Below are positions 1 to 10,743 of a stretch of 64,000 bases of DNA, one piece after another. Positions within the stretch are counted from its first letter, which is position 1; each line of letters opens with the position of its first letter. The stretch spans positions 36,240,811 through 36,304,810 of the forward strand of contig NC_045128.1 in the NCBI RefSeq assembly GCF_007655135.1. Reading direction: 5' to 3'. The position numbers and the translations under genes are program-made. Source of the stretch: Punica granatum. Lineage: Eukaryota; Streptophyta; Magnoliopsida; Myrtales; Lythraceae. The notes under the pieces are model-generated. The model was not told the DNA's origin. It was given only the letters and a program-made list of their open reading frames with translations, and did not search any database.

Positions 1-334
1 TGATCATGACGTTATAGAAAACAACATTCCTCTGAGGCACTTGATCAAACACATGGCGGGCGGATCCAGGGTGCCCTCGGGCCGCATAGGCACGCATAAG
101 CTTTATGGCAAGGGAAGGATTGAGGCTCAAGGTGGGGTTGGTTATGATCCGAAAGTGGAGTTTTTTGAGGGTGTTAAGATCTGGGCATTGGTCTAGCAAC
201 TTGCTGCAGAGCTCCTCGGTGAGAGCTGAGCAACGAAGGCAGGTAGAAAAATGGGATTCTGGGATGGATCGAAGTGGGAGTTGGAGCTGCTTCAATGATG
301 AGAAATGGCGGGAAAATGAGGTAATGGTTTTCAT
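1..334 (-). CDS. Pentatricopeptide-repeat protein, N-terminal part (cut by window edge)
   Basis: The minus strand opens with ATG at 334-332 and stays open to base 1, giving 111 codons plus one base. The first ~50 residues are rich in Ser, Arg and Leu with few acids, as in organelle transit peptides. Then come LDQCPDLNTLKKLHFRII and a PPR-type helix pair ending in VFDQVPQRNVVFYNVMI. This spacing is typical of the start of PLS-class PPR proteins, which bind organelle transcripts and act in RNA editing or processing. The nearest family I recognise is the At3g49142-like group, many of which end in a DYW deaminase domain, but the C-terminus lies outside the window and cannot be checked. The neighbour STIPL1 runs in the same direction. 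The PPR assignment is firm; subclass and target are unknown. Confidence 0.8.
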   Translation of the reverse strand, partial: MKTITSFSRHFSSLKQLQLPLRSIPESHFSTCLRCSALTEELCSKLLDQCPDLNTLKKLHFRIITNPTLSLNPSLAIKLMRAYAARGHPGSARHVFDQVPQRNVVFYNVMI

Positions 335-805
335 GGGATTGCTGTTTGTTCAAGGAACAGTTCTACGGCTCCATAACTAGGAAGCAGGACATGACAGAAG
401 CTTCATTCCATGAAGCAAAGAAGTGGGAAATTCTCGACAGTTGGCTGACCTTGTCCCAAATAATTAAGTTCAAAGTCAGACCCATTTGCCCCGTATTTCA
501 CGAAAGGATTTTTGCGCTTGGAAGTCTGTTCAATATGGAGCTGTCATGGGCTCGATGCTCGACTTTTCAGTAATCCGTCGAACCAGATAGGTTACGAGTA
601 CGCATTCTGATGACTTGCATCACCAAAAAAATAAAAGGGTTTCACTATACAAGGATAAGAAATTGATTACTCCTAAACTTGAAAGGCAAATGGAAAGAAT
701 CCTTCTTCCGTACAAAGTTAAATCAAAGGAAAATTGGAAACTAGATCCAATGTTCTACTGCTATTGACCCTAGCGACAGTCCATGACCTCCTGTTTTGTA
801 TATTT
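335..805. other. Intergenic spacer between PPR gene and STIPL1
   Basis: It would hold the 5' region of the minus-strand PPR gene and the 3' UTR of the minus-strand STIPL1-like gene. I see no credible coding exon, RNA gene or repeat in it. Confidence 0.5.
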
Positions 806-3346
806 TCAGCGTCTCCTCATCAGTGACCGGTTATGCAACTTCAACAAGTCGCCAAGGGATACGGACGACCACGTTTCCTCCGTTTGGGCTAACACTTTCT
901 GATTAATCGAATCGATTATCACGCTCACATTCCCAAACCCATATATCTGCAGGCCATTGTGCATCCTTCCAGGTTTGGGCTTAAAGAGCACCTCGTGCTC
1001 TTGAGCGTAAGCCTCAATTACTTCCTTCAGCTTCATGTCAGGCCCGCTGTCCGGCACCTGAGCCGTGGCTCCCACGGCTGCAGCAGCACGAGTGGCAGCT
1101 GCTGCTCTCTGCTGAGACTCAAATTGCCTCTGCTCAAGGACCCGGTGATAGCTTATGTTCTCTCTCAGCCCAGGTTGTACGAGCTCCAACCCTTCTGCAG
1201 CCTTATCCATCATATCGAGGCCCACTCGTAGCTGATATCTGATACTCTCGTTTGACCGCAGTGCCTCAGGGAGAAGGTCTCTCCAACCCTGATACCACTT
1301 CATCACCTCATTAAAATCCGGGTTTGAACAAAGCCAGTGGTATAGCACCTGAAGCCACTTAGCAAAGAAGAATCTCTCCATCAAGTCAACCATTAAATGG
1401 GCTGGGATTGCATACGCCCAACGAATCACCCAATCAAACTGACTGAGGTTCTGGTCTGCTGGGTTTATGTGGAACTCTTGAAGGACGAGTTGCAACTTCG
1501 GGACAATAAATCGACGCATGAGATCCTCCCAACTCGCGGAATCAAAGACAGTCTTCCACGGGTTGAGTATCGTAAAAGCAGAGGCATCACTAGGGTGCCA
1601 AGCATGAAGGACACTACTCAGCTTGTACCGAATCATCTCGTGCATTCCCTCCATCTTCTGCCCCAAAAGAGGTAGCCAAGGATGCATCCACCTGTGAATC
1701 GGAACGGTCTCTCGGTGTGGGTCCCAAGAGTCCACTGCACTCGATAATTTCGGCATCACGACAATATTCAGAATAGATTGAAGCACTGAGGAAGGCAGTA
1801 ACTTCTCCCATGTTTCCAAGAATCGGAGCATAGGTTCAGGATCCCTCGGTTCCCAAGTGTTTATCCCAGATATTCTCACAGCGGGCAACACGACTTCTGC
1901 CATCAGCTGAGTGTAAGGAGTTCCCACATCCCATATGTCCAGAGACTCCTCCCCTTGCAACAGAGTCTTCCACACAGAAACCAACTCCAACCCATGTGAA
2001 GGATTCTGAAGAGGGTCCCACCCTTGAAACATTCTGATAAATAACGGAAGTGCATGAGAGCAAGCAATGCACGACAGGTTAAAGATCTTATACTCCTCGG
2101 GAAATCTCCTCTGCAAGTCGCTGAAGCATTCAGCAAGTGAATCCAGTGTCAGGGTCCCCACTGTCTTCGCTTCTTCAAGTTGACCCAATAGAGCAGCTAT
2201 TTCATCCACAGCATCAAGCTGCTTCATCTGGCGCTCCACCTCATCTTGCAATTTCTCCTTCTCCTTCTGTAAGCTTAGAGCAGTTTCCTTTTCATTCCTG
2301 AGGTCTTGATCGATCTTCTGAATATCGAGCTCCGCCAAGTCAACTATTAACTTGACATTGTGCTGAAGTTCAGGCATCGGAACATCACTTTCCCTCGCTT
2401 TTTCTTCAGCGTTTAGATCATCCAAATTTGCCAAGACCCTGACCTGGGGCCCACGCATGTCGAGCACCTTCTGAACAACCTCCACACCCTGTTCTTGCTT
2501 CTTAGCCAATAGCTCCTCCACCGTGACATAACTCTCCTTCTTCTTCTTCTTTTGTGCTCGTTTTGACCAGAGCCTCTCGATGGAACTCGGAATAGCTGGC
2601 AAAGGTTTATTGTCCTCCGGCTGTTGCAAGCCAGGACCCAACTTGGGGGCGGACTCTTTATAGTCATTGAACCCCATACCCATATTCTTGGGCCGCAACT
2701 TCGCTTCAATGGGCGTAACAATCCCCTGCTCGTTCTTCCCAAGCCCTCCTCCCTTGTAACCCATCTTCTCGAGCATCTTCAACCCAAATCCCTTGGTGTG
2801 TTTCTCAAAACTTCCCACACTGCCAGCAATGACCGAATCCCTCTTCCCTTGACTCTGCAGCTGAGCTTTCTTCTCCATCTTCGACTTCTCTTTCCTTCTC
2901 TCAGCTCCCTCCACAATCTTCCTCCCGAAAGCACTCGGCAAGAAATCATCTGCCCTATCATCCTCATCATCCTGCTTCTTAAAACCTAGACCAGCACCAA
3001 CACCACTAGTCCCGACACCAGGCCTCTCCTCATCCATATCATCCTCCCCATCATTTTGTCGTCTCGAGTTATCATCAATCTCTTGGTTAGGCATGACAGT
3101 ACCGGTGGAAACAAAGTTGACAGGCTTTGTAAGATCTGCCTTCCTAGATTCCCGGTTCTTCCGCTTCTTAGAGGAGTAATCATCGTAATCAGAGTCAGAA
3201 TCAGCAAAAACGCCATAGAGCACGTCCTCCTTTGTCTGGGTCCGCTTCTCTCGCTTCTTCCGATAGTAGAACTCGCCATTAATCCATTCCCCTCCCTCGT
3301 AATCATTATCCATCCCGAATCTTTCCATCTCTTGGTCCTCGTCCAT
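806..3346 (-). CDS. STIPL1: Septin/tuftelin-interacting protein 1 homolog (TFIP11/STIPL1-like G-patch protein)
   Basis: An uninterrupted 846-residue frame starts at ATG 3346, preceded by purine-rich DNA and a long 5' leader. The order of parts matches the TFIP11/Ntr1 family: an acidic TIP N-terminal region with short basic patches (about residues 1-150), a glycine-rich G-patch at about 185-230 ([20 protein letters not shown]), a Lys-rich stretch, a coiled coil rich in Glu/Lys/Gln at about 340-385, and the long Trp-rich GCFC-type region to the C-terminus. Human TFIP11 has a similar length. The family recruits and activates the DEAH helicase Prp43/DHX15 to release the lariat intron and dismantle the spliceosome in the nucleus. 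The Arabidopsis homolog STIPL1 also affects circadian-clock transcript splicing. Coding sequence is in one exon; a 5' UTR intron cannot be excluded. Confidence in the family is high. Confidence 0.93.
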   Translation of the reverse strand: MDEDQEMERFGMDNDYEGGEWINGEFYYRKKREKRTQTKEDVLYGVFADSDSDYDDYSSKKRKNRESRKADLTKPVNFVSTGTVMPNQEIDDNSRRQNDGEDDMDEERPGVGTSGVGAGLGFKKQDDEDDRADDFLPSAFGRKIVEGAERRKEKSKMEKKAQLQSQGKRDSVIAGSVGSFEKHTKGFGLKMLEKMGYKGGGLGKNEQGIVTPIEAKLRPKNMGMGFNDYKESAPKLGPGLQQPEDNKPLPAIPSSIERLWSKRAQKKKKKESYVTVEELLAKKQEQGVEVVQKVLDMRGPQVRVLANLDDLNAEEKARESDVPMPELQHNVKLIVDLAELDIQKIDQDLRNEKETALSLQKEKEKLQDEVERQMKQLDAVDEIAALLGQLEEAKTVGTLTLDSLAECFSDLQRRFPEEYKIFNLSCIACSHALPLFIRMFQGWDPLQNPSHGLELVSVWKTLLQGEESLDIWDVGTPYTQLMAEVVLPAVRISGINTWEPRDPEPMLRFLETWEKLLPSSVLQSILNIVVMPKLSSAVDSWDPHRETVPIHRWMHPWLPLLGQKMEGMHEMIRYKLSSVLHAWHPSDASAFTILNPWKTVFDSASWEDLMRRFIVPKLQLVLQEFHINPADQNLSQFDWVIRWAYAIPAHLMVDLMERFFFAKWLQVLYHWLCSNPDFNEVMKWYQGWRDLLPEALRSNESIRYQLRVGLDMMDKAAEGLELVQPGLRENISYHRVLEQRQFESQQRAAAATRAAAAVGATAQVPDSGPDMKLKEVIEAYAQEHEVLFKPKPGRMHNGLQIYGFGNVSVIIDSINQKVLAQTEETWSSVSLGDLLKLHNRSLMRRR

Positions 3347-4444
3347 CTTAACAAATCAAAAACACCAACTTTATACCCCAGCAGAAAGCTTCCTATGTAT
3401 CAGCAGAACAAGCTCCAAAGACCTACAGCAGCAACGGGAAATTCAATAAATGCAGGCTGCAATGCGGACAACTTGCCGAACCCTAAATGCTTCGATTTCC
3501 AGGAACCAAGAAATGGAAGAACCCTAGTATTGAAATTGGTACCTTTGTTCACGTCGGTCGGGCAGGAACTCCGCGGCGGCAGAGGAGGAGGAAGTTGCAG
3601 CAGTAGAGCAGAGATCGGTGACAGTGAGAAGGTAGAGAAGCAGCCGGAAGAAGGCAAGGCCAGGTACGGGCAACAGATTTATTTTTATTAATAATCAATT
3701 AAAAAATTAATCAATAAATTAAATATAAATTTTGGGTTTTTTTTTTTTAATTTTAACGGATTTTTTTTTAAAAAAAAATTTTGGGCGAAGAAAGGGGCTG
3801 GGCCTTGAACATGTTGAAAGAGTTGAGGAAAATCCGAAGCAGGCTCAGGGAAAGGGTGTATTATGGGCTTCTAAACCGCTCATCGGTCCGGTTAATCGGG
3901 ATCTAGCAAAGAACCGGAAACTGATCGAAATCATATGGTATTGCCGGACCGGAACCAAACCGAATATGTTGTTTGATATTCAGCACATGGCCATGGGCCA
4001 TGGCCACGTCGAGTTTTGGATTGTGGCACTCTCAATCTCCATCGACATAGGCAATCTCCCTCGATTTCGTTTTTCGCTTCATCCAATTTCAAAAGCTTTC
4101 ACTTTTTATGAGTTGAAAAAAGAATGATTAAGTTGGTACGAGGTAGTAATATGTTATCTTTTTACCTTATTGTTGCATATTTCATCACCAATGAGTTCCA
4201 AATGTGCCAAAAATAGCAAGAGATCATCTTACTCTTAGCTATATCTCTTGTCGGATGTACGGCTTTAACTAGCACATCGGCTTCTTATATTTAGATTAAA
4301 CATCCATATCAGACGTGAATGCGAATGTTAAAGGAAGTATTCAGTATTGAATTTAGATCGAAAATTGATCGATTATATAAGAAAAGCAAAAACTCCATTT
4401 CTAAGTCGATATTTCCGGAGATACAGATCGAACTCTATATAAGA
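3347..4444. other. 5' leader of STIPL1 and spacer before the UGT gene
   Basis: Roughly 3347-3700 is GC-richer and should be the promoter/5' UTR of the minus-strand STIPL1 gene. From 3680 to 3790 there are A/T homopolymer runs. The rest, up to the UGT stop, shows no exon with coding character on either strand. Confidence 0.45.
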
Positions 4445-5984
4445 TCAGTCACTCGAAACTCCTCCTTTTAGGCACTCGACTAACCTCACGAAGTTAGTAT
4501 AAGAACTACCCCCTTGCCTTACGGCACTTAGGCCTCTCATCCTCCACCTAAGAGCACTTTCCTTCATTCTCTTCCCCGTCTCGCCTTCCATCATCTCCCG
4601 CACTATCCCCTCGACCTTCCCTCTCTTCGCATCGCTGTCTATCTCCAAGCCGACCCCCCACTCGGTGCAGCTGTACAGGCAATTCGTCTGCTGCTCGGCG
4701 AAAAATGGCCAGCAGATAATCGGCACGCCCCCGGAGATGCTCTCCAGCGTGGAGTTCCACCCGCAATGAGTCAGGAACACCCCGACTGACGGGTGGGCGA
4801 GGACTCTCTCCTGTGGGCACCATTCCACCAGCAAGCCCCTATCGGTTATCTCATCCAAGTAGGCTTTTGAAATTGCTTCATCCCCACCGTCCACTAGGTC
4901 GGGCCTAATGACCCATAGGAAATGGTACTTGCTATTGGCAAGTCCCCAAGCAAACTCATTCAACTGGTCACTTGTCATGATGATTAGACTCCCAAAGTTC
5001 ACGTACACGACGCTCCCGGGCTCTCTCCCCTCGAGCCAGTCCAAGCACCGCGTGTCTTCCTTCCACAAGTTTGACTTGAACGACGACAAGTTTGATGATG
5101 AGAGCTCCTGATGAAGCATCGGGAGTGGGCCGATTGTGTAAAGGTTTGGGAATTTGGTTCTTATGGCTTCTAGCACCTCGTGCTCGAGGTCGTCAAAGGT
5201 GTTGAGGATGACACCGTCGGCTTTCGAGGTATTGTTAATCGACTCCAAGTTGTAGTTTAACATTATGTCATCTGGGTTTGTGGTCCGGATGAAGGTCGGA
5301 AGATCCCACAATCGGATTTTGCCCATCGGAGCCACCCAATCAATCGTAGTGTCAAGATAGCCATTGCTCAAGCAGCTCTCATCTGAATGTAAATGAAAAA
5401 GAAAAGCAAAGTAGTCAGTGATATTAATACCAAATGGTTATGAAAGCTCAATTCTCCTTATGACATTAATTACCTTTAAGTGGAATTACATGGTTTTCCA
5501 TTAGTCTCTCAAATTGAAGGTACCCTAACATCCCACAACCACTCGGAGTGAAAAGAATCATTTCCGGAATCCCGGATTCCCGGGCTACTTCGATGGTAAA
5601 ACTCATGACCCCGTCGGAAACTATGCAACTTAACGGCGGCGCACCGTCATCCGAACTGATGATCAACCTCTTCACCAGCTCCCTGAACGAGCGTAGTCCC
5701 TCAACCGGCAGGGTCAGACTCAGGGATGGGAGGTCGAGTATGCCTCTAGGGTTTGTTGGGGGGAGTCCATCGGAGATCACTTCATACCGGAAGTCGGTTG
5801 AGCCTGGGAGGAAGCATCGCCCATCGGACTTGGCGAGGCGGTTGTAGTTGAATTCCGTGTGAACGAAGGTGACGTAGAAGCCTTTGAAGTGAAGGAGCTT
5901 TGCCAGTTTAAGCATAGGATTGATATGGCCTTGGGCTGGATGAGGAATGCATAGGACATGGGGCTTCATTGAGCACTTATCCAT
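4445..5984 (-). CDS. UDP-glycosyltransferase, UGT85A-like family 1 enzyme
   Basis: There are two exons, 5984-5474 and 5382-4445, joined across a 91-bp GT-AG intron. The join restores an Asp codon (PLK-D-ESCLSNGYLDTTIDW), giving 482 residues, a usual plant UGT length. The frame extends upstream to a GTG but the first ATG is 5984 (MDKCSMKPHVLCIPHPAQGH). The N-terminal IPHPAQGHINPML carries the catalytic His of GT-B family 1 enzymes. The C-terminal half carries a full PSPG box, from the WCPQERVLAHPSVGVFLTHC segment through GWNSTLESI to the FAEQQTN end, which binds the UDP-sugar; the final Gln usually favours UDP-glucose. The single intron after ~170 residues and the overall match point to the UGT85A group. 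These cytosolic enzymes glucosylate small acceptors such as cyanohydrins, terpenols and cytokinins; the acceptor here cannot be read from sequence. Confidence 0.92.
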
Positions 5985-6940
5985 GTCACTGGCTAGCACA
6001 CGTATTAAGTGAAATGCATGGCTATTTATTCAATTTCATGGGACAGAAGATAAAATAAGACATTAATTTCCATATAATATCTTACTGGACTATTGACTTT
6101 TTTTTTCTAATTCATTCTTTTTTTTGTTCGGGTAGGGTTTTTAAAAAAAAAATTATTCTATATTGAGTGGATATGAACATATCTTTAGTTTGACTTTTTG
6201 TGACTGTTTACTTTGAGGGATGAGTGTTATCGTTGCACTGAACTTCTACTCTGGGTGAAATTAGATGAATAATATCGAATGATATGTGTGGAGAAAGGGG
6301 GTTGTCTTCTACTGTGGGAGGAATATATGGTTCTTTCAAAAGTTTTGGTTCATTAAAAAATTATGAAATAGGTGATCACCGGATCAGATCTCTCTAATAT
6401 TCCAGGTGAAAATCAAATTGGCTAAGAGATTTAGGTCGACCAAAATATTCTCGAATGGCTCTTTCCTTTTTACTATATGCTTCTCACCGATTAACCTTGT
6501 CCAAGATATCAACTACTTACTTTTCGGGGTCAGAGGATTTTCGAGAAGTAATGAAGCTCAAAGTCCAATTAGTCGGTTGGACTAAAATTCTGAGCGATTC
6601 AATAGAAATAATTACAAGTGATGAGTCGCGTGTTATATATATATATATATAGTCACGGAACATTAAATTTAAAACAAGCTAGGAACTTTTAGAGTGCTCC
6701 TCGGAGAGAATAAGATATCACATTATAGCTCGCGAAAGAAAGGAGTCATCCGGTGCTGCACTTTGTGCATGCCACACCATAGATAATACCGTCCAGTAAC
6801 TATGAAACAATGAAATTTGCCTTCAAGGGATACTAGAGATACATGTATATACAAGTAAAACTGATTGGTTGGTTATGAGGTTTTGTAGGAATAGATTATA
6901 TTTGCCAATGTAATACTTATTTGGCGAAGCTTGACACGAA
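5985..6940. other. Upstream spacer of the UGT gene
   Basis: This AT-rich stretch has A and T runs (about 6105-6150) and a (TA)n tract near 6632-6650. It should contain the UGT promoter on the minus strand. No gene or recognisable repeat was seen. Confidence 0.45.
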
Positions 6941-7030
6941 CCGACCTTAGCTCAGTTGGTAGAGCGGAGGACTGTAGTGGGCAAACCCAAAGTAATCCTT
7001 AGGTCGCTGGTTCGATTCCGGCAGGTCGGA
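6941..7030 (+). tRNA. tRNA-Tyr (GTA) with a short intron
   Basis: The ends pair as a 7-bp acceptor stem, CCGACCT with AGGTCGG, followed by the discriminator A. The A-box region TAGCTCAGTTGGT and the B-box GGTTCGATTCC are intact. The anticodon GTA is at 6974-6976 in loop CTGTAG. After G37 comes a 17-base insert at 6978-6994, and then ATCCTT resumes the anticodon stem. Plant nuclear tRNA-Tyr genes are known to carry such an intron at this position. A T-rich run from about 7035 can serve as the pol III terminator. Confidence 0.95.
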
Positions 7031-7550
7031 CTTCTCTTTTTCTTTTTTCTCCTATTCTTTTTTAAATTTCTATGAGTTTTTCCATTCTTCACGATTTGAC
7101 ATTTCGGGTTTATTTCTCTCATTAGAAAAGGAAAGGAAAAAAAACAAAAACAAAAACAAAAACCTAAACCTATTATATAGGTTGATCGAAGACCGTATAT
7201 GCACAGCACATGGACTGTAGTCAAGAGCTTATCTTAAAGTCCACAAATTAATGCAACAAGAACGTTTATCGGGAGTCGAAACGTTAATGATCACATATAA
7301 GACATACATTACTTTAATTTGAAATGCCTCATTTGTTCATATTATAACGAAGTCGTCATCCTTATTGTCGGACTCGAAGCAATCAGAGAATCGGGAGTAA
7401 TTCTCTTACACGGTCCTGCTGCACGGCGTTCACAATGTGCTACCTGTGCTATATTCGATTAACGACTAAACTTATTTACCATAAATGCAGTAGTACTGTA
7501 GTGGGATTTATAGCTACCGGATTGTTTATTTATCCATGAATGAGTACACA
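7031..7550. other. Spacer between tRNA-Tyr and metacaspase A
   Basis: After the T-rich terminator there is an A-rich stretch with AAACA repeats at about 7135-7165. The part close to 7550 should be the 3' UTR of the minus-strand metacaspase A. Nothing else was recognised. Confidence 0.45.
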
Positions 7551-9597
7551 TCAGAGTGCGATTTTTGCCGAGTAGATCTCGAACTTCTCGGAAGATGACA
7601 GTTGAGGTTCCTGCAAAACAAAGAGAAAATTAGATTAAGAAGTGAGAAATTATAAAATGTTGTCCATTGAATTATGAGTACCTTGAAATAAATTACAGGT
7701 CATGGACTCAAAGGCCCCTGTATTGAACTAATTTTATGTTCATGAGGTATATTACATGGAAGCTTATACATCCCGTCCCTGACGGAGACCCATCCCGGCT
7801 GGCCCCTCTAGGACGCTGCTCCATCAATTGGACATAGCCCTTACATAATCAATCAGATGTACGAAATGTGACCAATATGCACATAGATACCTGCATAGAT
7901 CCGGCAGCGGGTTCTCTGTAGCCATCCCCTGCTTTGGCCTGTCGAATAGCTGTGCGCATCGCGTTGAGCAGGTGACCGTATGTTGGATGACCCGATGAAT
8001 AATTTGCCATCGCTTGAATGAAGCTAAAGGTCATCGCCCCAGTCACAGTGTCCACCAAGAAAGCCTGCGTTTATAAGAAGCACTCGATATATCATCCCCA
8101 TATCATATAACTCAGTAGGTGTTCGTGATTTTGCTTTCCATGTGGACCATTTATTCTGGAAATATTTCCTTTGCGACATGTCTAACTACAGGAATTTCGG
8201 TCGTTATTTGTCAAACAAAAACTGGAAGGGAAATGTTTCGGCTCGTCATGATGATTTAGTGTTGCTGTTGTCACCGAAGTGTCGGCGGAGGTTTCATGAT
8301 CATCGCAGGCGCTGATACAGATTGCGACGCCGCCATTGGTTCCTCTGTAAGCGGCTGATGGAAGTTGATGATCTTCCCATCTATAGAATCCGTCCCTTGA
8401 AACAAAAGCATTAAATATGAAACAATCATCGTGATTTTAGTAAATTATGGAGAATATATGAATTTAAAAGATTACTAATGTGTACTTCGATCAGTCGATG
8501 GTCACACTTACTTTTTGATCCTACAGAGGAAGGGCAGGTCCAGCACGGTCCCGCTGTAGCAAGAATCAATGATTGCATGAAGTCGAGCCTCTCGAGGCAG
8601 GGGCCTCACGATGATCGAGTTTATCTCATCGTCTACTATCTTCCCTGAGATCTCATGGTCAACAGGGCAGATGGTCTCATCATAGCCGTCTAGCTCGTCC
8701 ATGTCCATGTCCATCTGTTTCGATCCATGCCCTGAGAAGTGGAACACAAGCGAGTCCCCTGCTCGGACACCATGAACCAGCCACCTCAGAGCCATCAGGA
8801 TGTTGTGCTTTGTCGGGATTCGGGATGGGTCTAACTCTTCTTCTGCTCATCATAAAAGAGATACAAAGAACGAATGATCTAGATGCACTATGAACCGAGA
8901 AGTCATTAAGATATGTTATTATGAGCGTCGGTCTCTCGGTTACCGGTAAGGACAAGTATAGAACCGCTAGGGAATCCCATACGGTTTGTGAGGAAGAACC
9001 TCATGTTCTTGACATCGTTCACGCTTCCTTTTAGCATGTGCTGCTTCCCCCGGTAGCTTACTCCGCATAGCACTGCACGCTTCCTACCTGCCGGTCAATT
9101 AAACGACACCGGAAAAAATCATACCAACAAATATCCATGTCCTGGAGGCATGAAATGGAAATGAAGGTGAGATGCTGCGATTGATTTTTGTCAATAGTAG
9201 CTGTAGATCACGTCAGATTCTTGTTCCATGTACCATGTGCTGGGGGAGGCGACAGAGGCTGCGGCGGTGCTGGAGGCCCAAAGTTATAGCTCCGGTTTGG
9301 CTGGTCCGGGTTCTGTGGGTCCGGCTTAGGAGTGTCCACACTTGGGGGGTCTGGGTTCGGCATGGTCGGCCTGGGTTGTTGATTAGCATTCAAGGTGTTG
9401 AGAGCACTTGTGACCCGGCCGAGCAAGCCCAAGGCCAAATTGGCAGCTGCCTGCTGGACTCCGTTCCGCCGAGGAATCGGAATCCGGGGGCGGAGTCGAG
9501 TTACAAATCCGCATGTGCACTTAACTGAATTTGCGTCTGGGTGAGCGAGGAGTTGGCGTCCGCAATAGCTGCAATATCTGTCTCTTCGAGTTGCCAT
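7551..9597 (-). CDS. Type I metacaspase, copy A
   Basis: Six exons with matching phases encode 397 residues: 9597-9234, 9087-8944, 8842-8512, 8395-8275, 8064-7891, 7610-7551. The start MATRRDRYCSYCG begins an LSD1-type zinc finger (about residues 8-35), followed by a Pro/Asn-rich linker. The caspase-like core begins at RKRAVLCGVSYRG. The catalytic His lies in HFSGHGS (about 208) and the Cys in DSCYSGT (about 264). The p10 part contains GAMTFSFIQA and ends in EPQLSSSEKFEIYSAKIAL. Type I metacaspases are cytosolic Arg/Lys-specific cysteine peptidases acting in cell-death control and protein quality control (Arabidopsis MC1-like). One oddity is that the second zinc-binding pair is CxC (KCTCG) rather than CxxC. 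It is the most diverged member of the local array and looks functional in its catalytic core. Confidence 0.92.
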
Positions 9598-10743
9598 TGG
9601 TGCTGCGATGAGAGAAGAGAGCGCGATTGATTGATTTGTATACTCAAGACACTTCCTAGCTCCTCAGATTTCTAAGATTAGTCTTTATATTTATATACTT
9701 ACACATCTCATGAAATCAGTATTACTTTAGATTCACCGTTCTAATCTCGAATCTCATTTCGACTCAGTCGATGTTATTCAGCAACATGTGGTGATGAGCA
9801 GTATCGATCCACGCGGGTCCCGCGAACTTGCTAAAACTCTTTTTAATGTGGAGTTCTCCTGACAAATGACGAGTGACATCCACTTAAACATTTGCTTACT
9901 GAGATAATATAATAATAAGAAAATCGACCTTAATCGGGGAGCCATATGCATATCATGAAATACGCTTCACGAGAAGAGGCCGGGAAACGATACCCTTCTA
10001 GGTTATGTACCTGCATCAAAAAACTATGCTCCCTCGTGCTGTAGTAGTATATCTTTATGATGTTTTTCTACGCCATACTGTTCCGGAACTGCTCACGGCA
10101 CATCGGCATTTTTTTTTCTTTTCGAATTCGAATTTCTGACCGACCCCGATAAGGTCAGAGCTGAAAATTTCTTGAATTTCATGTCGGCTCCTTCGACCTG
10201 ATTAGTCCTGTAGATTGATTCTGAGAAGACATTTAAGGGTGGAATCAGATTCTAATTTCTTTTCAGCGAGTGGATTCGGATGCTGCCGTTGTGCTAGTTG
10301 GACCAAATCCAAAAGGAACAAGCAACCATTCCAGGACGTCAAGGGAGGAAAGGAAAAGGAAAAGTCGATTTACGTCGGCTTTCTAAAGGTGATTCCAGAA
10401 CCAATAAAGTGCTTGGATCGAATCGAATTCCATGGACTAACTCAAAAGATCATTCCATAACGAAGATAAAAAGAAGCAGAAAGCTGAAACTCAGAATTAC
10501 AACCGAAGATTTCCCTACTGGGTACAACAGTCGGCAGATGAATTTCACGCTTGAATTGCGGTCATGGAAAAGCTGATAAACTTCGGCAGTATGGGACCCG
10601 AAATGGAAAGGAAGGCTGCAAATATTCTGCAGATTCACAATTGCCTTATTCTTTATTTTCTGGTTGACCATAAATTGTAATTTTATGCGGATCGCTTGGC
10701 AATTCCTCCATGATCTTCTGGAATCACTAGTGCATTCTAGATT
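9598..10743. other. Upstream region of metacaspase A and downstream region of copy B
   Basis: 9704-10157 is repeated, with small differences, at 13028-13495. 10158 to about 10743 is repeated downstream of copy C at about 16210-16790. The short plus-strand frames here recur in both copies because the DNA is duplicated, not because coding is evident. GGTCA at 10153-10157 corresponds to the site where the LTR element inserted in the other unit. Confidence 0.75.
9704..10157. repeat. Duplicated metacaspase upstream region, unit 1
   Basis: It starts CACATCTCATGAAATCAG and runs through a T-rich tract and GAATTCGAATTTCTGA to the junction at GGTCA. A close copy, with some small gaps and substitutions, occupies 13028-13495. 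Unit 1 lies upstream of the intact copy A. Confidence 0.85.

Noticed and set aside
2624..2989. Frames antisense to STIPL1 and similar frames opposite other exons
   Set aside because: They are shadows of strongly supported coding exons on the other strand.
5985..5999. Upstream start for the UGT
   Set aside because: The codon is GTG; ATG at 5984 gives the normal family N-terminus.
6978..6994. tRNA-Tyr interruption as a sign of a pseudogene
   Set aside because: It sits exactly after G37, where plant tRNA-Tyr genes normally carry an intron, and all stems pair.
10215..10576. Plus-strand frames repeated at 16267-16623 as a possible conserved small gene
   Set aside because: Both lie in a recent DNA duplication, so similarity is expected; frame-level changes between the copies and lack of motifs give no coding support.
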